From NCBI GenBank assembly GCA_005656395.1, contig SRSI01000050.1, forward strand, positions 1,922,001 through 1,986,000: a stretch of 64,000 bases of DNA, in the 5' to 3' direction. The stretch comes from Strongyloides papillosus (taxonomy: Eukaryota > Nematoda > Chromadorea > Rhabditida > Strongyloididae). Positions within the stretch are counted from its first letter, which is position 1. Each line of letters starts with the position of its first letter. The position numbers and the translations under genes were made by a program. The notes under the pieces were generated by a model that ran no database searches, was not told the DNA's origin, and saw only the letters and a program-made list of their open reading frames with translations. Below, piece after piece: positions 60,221 through 64,000 of the stretch.

Positions 60221-60270
60221 ATTCCTGTGGGTAAGTAGCAACTCGCGGTGCTTGTCGCTCTTCGGAAATA
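60221..60270 (-). repeat. GC-rich downstream element, astacin copy 7
   Basis: Minus strand CCGAAGAGCGACAAGCACCG then CGAGTTGCTACTTACCCACA and GGAATT. The ACTTACCCACAGGAATT end agrees with the TIL and copy 6 elements, but the GC core is rearranged, with GAGCGACAAGC in place of CGCTCGTCGC. Confidence 0.55.
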
Positions 60271-60321
60271 AAATGCAGCCATTAATGACTAAAATAGATA
60301 AAAATTTGCCATAATCATAAC

Positions 60322-61532
60322 TTATAAGACATGACGGTATTGTATTCTTACTCTGCTGAATCGGGTTAATCCTACATATTTCATAACTACAACATTATTT
60401 TCGGAAGTTATAACCTTTAGAAAGTTTCTTCCACAAAACATAGCACCAGAAACAGTTTTATCAGCGAAAAATTTAACTTCTAATCCCTTATTTGGTTGGC
60501 AAACAAAGCTGTAATGGAAGTTCGTTTCTAGAATATTCAATCGAACTTTACGTCCTCTTGGTGCTGTTATTTTAATGTAACAAGTTTTAATTCCTTTGAC
60601 AATTAGTAGTTTGTTTGTATATTTGCTTTTAAATCTTGTTTTACCACATTTTTTATCTGAAGGTAATAATTTGGTACACAATTTTCCTGTATAAAATGCC
60701 GGGCACTTACAAAATCTGCAATCGTTTGGGTTTGGGTATCCGCCCATTTTACATTTTAATTTCGAATCACGACATTTATCACTACAATAATGAATATTGA
60801 GTTGTTTTGCATCATTAAACCCAAATCGTGTGATTTGTCCTATAGTTGTTAAATAATTTTGATATTTTGGTTCCATTGTGATTCGTCCATTTTTTGAAAC
60901 TCCAATTCTATCATATTGCATTACAGAACCAAAATCATATTTTAAACCATATGGTGTTGCTTTTGATAAGTCGAAATGTTGAAAATTAAATTTAGCATTA
61001 TCGATTATGTTCTCAAATTTTAGCTTAATATAAGAATCCCTGTCATGTCTAGACATTTCATGAATCATACCAAGAGCGTGACATGTTTCATGGATGGCAA
61101 TCATAAGTTTATTACAACCGCTTCCTAAGTTTACGTCCTGTGGCCTAATTTTTGAAACTTTTCCCATAAAAGCGTAACAGCCCTTACTTCCATTTACATA
61201 ATTTAAGCCTCCATTTTTAAAATTAACTGTTTCCCTAAATCTTATACATGTTTCTTTTTCAATAACTGCCAATGCTGCCTTGACTGTTCTTCTGTCTACG
61301 TCATTATGAATGCGATAATCAATTGGAAAAGTCCATCTTAATTTCATATTTTTTAGAATTGACTTTTTAACTCTAGTTTCATAAGATTCTGAATTACCAT
61401 CAGCTTTTAAAATACCTTCATCCTAAAAATATTATTAATAAACAAAAAAATTATTTCTTTTATAGGACTTACTTTTGAAAATACTACAACCATGTATTGA
61501 AAATATAAGAACAACCTAATAAAAGAATTCAT
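60322..61532 (-). CDS. Astacin metalloprotease, cluster copy 7
   Basis: Exons 61473-61532 and 60322-61422 give 386 residues. The zinc site is HETCHALGMIHEMSRHDR. The Met-turn reads SVMQYDR: the residue after Met is Gln where nearly all astacins, and the other seven here, have His. The Met and the following Tyr, a zinc-site residue in astacins, are kept. The pro-region begins DEG instead of NEG, from a single change at the exon junction, losing a potential glycosylation site. The CUB resembles copies 2 and 4 (KKCGKTRFKSKYTNKLL). Confidence 0.94.
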
Positions 61533-61572
61533 TGAAAATTCATTGTATTACATGATGTTAATAAATTCATTT

Positions 61573-61622
61573 GCCTATATATATGATGAGGAATTCATGT
61601 TATTCACCTGAGAAAATAGATT
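61573..61622 (-). promoter_or_regulatory. Proximal promoter block, astacin copy 7
   Basis: CTCAGGTGAATAACATGAAT followed by CATATATATAGG upstream of the ATG; nearly the same bases as for copy 4. Confidence 0.6.
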
Positions 61623-61773
61623 TAACTGTTACTCAAATAAATTGAGTCAAAATATTTTTTACGTTTTTACAAAGATTTTGCTTACTTTTAAGCATAAATT
61701 TTTAATTTAAACATATTTTTTGATTTTATAGCAAATAATAAAGGTAAATGACAACAGTAATATTAATTTATAT

Positions 61774-61983
61774 TTGAATGACATTTCAATAACAAAAGTT
61801 CATTTTATTTGTGTTAAACATTTTCATTATGACATTATGAAAAATGAAATTATATTCTTTGTGGTTTCAGGCGATTTAATTTTTATCATTGAAATGGCCT
61901 TCTTAAATAATTTCAAGAATCCAAAAAATATTAAGAAAGATGACACGTCCAGAAGTCCAGTGTTTTTATTATACACAGAATAA
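61774..61983 (+). other. Conserved 69-codon open frame, second copy
   Basis: Counterpart of 49163-49372, same length and same end (RSPVFLLYTE). It includes KNEIIFFVVSGDLIFIIEM, which could be a membrane-span fragment. Coding status is unproven. Confidence 0.2.
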
Positions 61984-62319
61984 TCTGAAATATTATCAAT
62001 GCTATAGAAAATTTAACAATACATAATCTGTATTTTAGGCTTCTATATTTTTTAATAGCTTAACTCTGTATCTTACTATTAATTAGAAGTTTTACGTAAT
62101 TATTCGTTTTATTTCATTTTTAAAAATTTCCAAAATCTTTTTAAAAATTAAAATATCAAGAGAGATAAGAATCATAAAAATAGAACAATCTGAAAAATAC
62201 GTTTCAAAAATATTATAAAATATGGTAAATAGTAAAAATTTTATTCGGAATTTTACATTTGTTTTATTACAAAGCAAAAGATTTCCAATTTTTTATAAAA
62301 TTTTCTATTTTAAAACAAA

Positions 62320-62370
62320 AGTTAATTCCTGTGGGTATGTTGTGATAAGCATAGCGAGTTGCTTTTTGTA
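62320..62370 (-). repeat. GC-rich downstream element, astacin copy 8
   Basis: Minus strand AGCAACTCGCTATGCTTATC then ACAACATACCCACAGGAATT, 55-105 bases after the stop. The CCCACAGGAATT end is intact; the core is partly AT-shifted. Confidence 0.55.
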
Positions 62371-62424
62371 AATAAAATAAAGTATTAAAAATTTTAATAA
62401 AAAATAATTTTTTGTCATCATAAC

Positions 62425-63629
62425 TTATGCAACATCACGGTATCGTATTTTTATTCCACTGTATGGAGTTACTCCTACATATTTCATAACAACAACATTA
62501 TTTTGGGATGTCAAAATCTTTCCAATGTTTCTTCCACAAAACATAGCACCAGAAACAGCTTTATCGGCAAGAAATTTAACTTCTAATCCTTTATTTGGTT
62601 GACAAACAAAGCTGTCAATTAAATTTGTTATTTCAATATTCAATCGTACTTTACGTCCTATTGGTGCTGTTATTTGAAAGTAACAAGTTTTGATTCCATT
62701 GACAGTTAATTGTTTGTCTACACTTTTAGTTTTTAATTTTGTTGTACCACATTGTTTATGTGAAGGTAATAGTTTAGTACACAACGTTCCTGTAAAAAAT
62801 TCTGGGCACTTACAAAATTTACAATTGTTTGGATTAGTGTATCCTCCCCTTTGGCAGTTCAACTTCTTTTTACATTTATTATTACAGTAATGAATATTAA
62901 GTTGTTTTACATCATTAAACCCAAATCGTGTGGACTGTCCTATAGTTTTTAAATAACTCTCATATTTCGGTTGCATTGCCAAAAGTCCATTAGCTGAACC
63001 TGCTAATCTATCGTAATGCATCACGGAACCAAAATCATATCTTAAGCCATATGATGATGCTTTTGTTAAGTCGAAAGGTTGAAAATTATATGCAACACGA
63101 GGGTCTATATTCGCGTATTTTATATCAATATAAGAATCTCTGTCATGTCTAGTCATTTCATGAATTAGACCAAGAGCATGACATGTTTCATGGATAGCAG
63201 TTGTAACTTTATCGCAAGTGCTTCCTAAAATTATATCTTGTGGCTTACCATTTGAAACTTTTCCCACATAAGAAATACAACCAGAACTTCCATTAACATA
63301 ATTTAAGCCTCCATTTTTAAAATTAACTGTTTCTCTAAATCTTATACATGTTTCTCTTTGGATAATTGCCAATGCTGTCTTGACTGTGTTTTTATTTACG
63401 TCATCACGAATATGATAATCAATTGGAAAAGTCCATCTTAATGGCATATTTTTGAGAATTGACTTTTTAACTCTAGTTTCATAAGATTCTGAATTACTAT
63501 CAGCTTTTAAAGTACCCTCAGTCTTAAAGATTTTGTTAATAAATAAAAATGATTGTTTTTAATACCTACATTAGCAATTACTTTCAGTATGAATAGAGAA
63601 AATAAAAATAACTTTATAAAGGAATTCAT
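62425..63629 (-). CDS. Astacin metalloprotease, cluster copy 8
   Basis: Exons 63570-63629 and 62425-63522 give 385 residues. The zinc site is HETCHALGLIHEMTRHDR and the Met-turn SVMHYDR. The EGF-like segment is distinct, CNNKCKKKLNCQRGGYTNPNNC, more basic and one residue shorter than in the other copies. The CUB start (KQCGTTKLKTKSVDKQL) is near that of copy 6. The exon 2 start reads TEG rather than NEG. The window continues with repeat-unit spacer up to base 64000, so further copies may follow beyond the edge. Confidence 0.95.
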
Positions 63630-63658
63630 CCCATTACATGATGTTAATAAATTCACTT

Positions 63659-63710
63659 ACCTATATATATGATGAGGAATTTATGTTATTCACCTGAGAT
63701 AATATATCTA
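63659..63710 (-). promoter_or_regulatory. Proximal promoter block, astacin copy 8
   Basis: CTCAGGTGAATAACATAAAT followed by CATATATATAG upstream of the ATG; the eighth instance of the block. Confidence 0.6.
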
Positions 63711-64000
63711 ATAGTTCCCCAAATAAACTGAATCAAAATATTTTTCACATTTTTACAAAGATTTTGGATACTGTTTAACATAAACTTAAATCAAAAACAT
63801 TTTTTTGATATTGAATCAAATAATAAAAAGAAAAAACAACAGTAATATTAATTTACATGTGTATAACATTTTAAATAAAGTTTTTTCATTTATTTATAAC
63901 ATATTTATTGTTTCTTTATGAAAAATAATATCATATTTTTTGTGAATTCAGGTGACTTTAGATCTGTTATATACCATTGATCGTTGTCAATTTATGTGTT

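Larger units (their letters stand above)
39845..64000 (-). repeat. Astacin tandem gene array, eight units
   Basis: Units of about 2.2-4.4 kb follow each other in one orientation. A full unit holds, read on the minus strand, a distal block with ATTGACAACGATC and GTTATGGGTTGCCTTCAATG, then the promoter block, the two-exon gene, the GC-rich element and, in three spacers, a GPCR remnant. Differences in length come mainly from loss of the GPCR part between copies 3-4, 4-5, 6-7 and 7-8. The array is cut by the window's end. Confidence 0.85.

Noticed and set aside
1..64000. tRNA, rRNA, spliced-leader RNA genes and CRISPR arrays.
   Set aside because: I looked for B-box-like words, a spliced-leader-type sequence and regular short repeats and found nothing convincing.

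Overview
The window reads as nuclear DNA of a parasitic nematode, most likely Strongyloides or a close relative. It is very AT-rich. Genes are compact, with few introns that are mostly 35-55 bases long. Several start codons sit just after a TTTTCAG-type acceptor with no donor in front, which is the mark of spliced-leader trans-splicing. Innexin, lamin, COG1 and ESS-2 genes are present, and the last 24 kb is a tandem family of secreted astacin metalloproteases of the kind known to be expanded in Strongyloides. All gene models here are read by eye from the DNA; no search was run.

Layout. 1-283: 3' end of an unrecognised gene. 0.5-8.9 kb: a tandemly duplicated block with three divergent copies of barrier-to-autointegration factor (BAF), interrupted by a secreted three-domain TIL-type protease inhibitor. 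9.3-11.5 kb: a divergent H2A/H2B pair and a very unusual H4-like histone. 13.4-14.6 kb: innexin, followed by a 1.36 kb inverted-repeat element. 18-21.7 kb: a receptor-type tyrosine phosphatase with a dead first and intact second catalytic domain. 23.6-32.7 kb: COG1, a nicotinic receptor alpha subunit, methionine-R-sulfoxide reductase, splicing factor ESS-2 and lamin. 32.7-37.4 kb: no recognisable gene. 37.5-39.2 kb: a secreted Ser/Thr-rich protein. 39.8-64 kb: eight tandem astacin genes, all on the minus strand, with ruined chemoreceptor (GPCR) copies between some of them.

How the parts fit together. The astacin copies share one architecture: signal peptide, short pro-region, zinc protease, EGF-like segment and CUB domain. 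They also share one intron position, one proximal promoter block and, in seven of eight, one GC-rich element just downstream. The same GC-rich element lies just downstream of the TIL inhibitor gene 37 kb away, so two unrelated secreted-protein genes share a non-coding 3' sequence. The other striking signal is rapid change in normally frozen chromatin proteins: three BAF paralogues, only one with an intact helix-hairpin-helix, and an H4 that has lost K16/R17/H18 and carries R45H.
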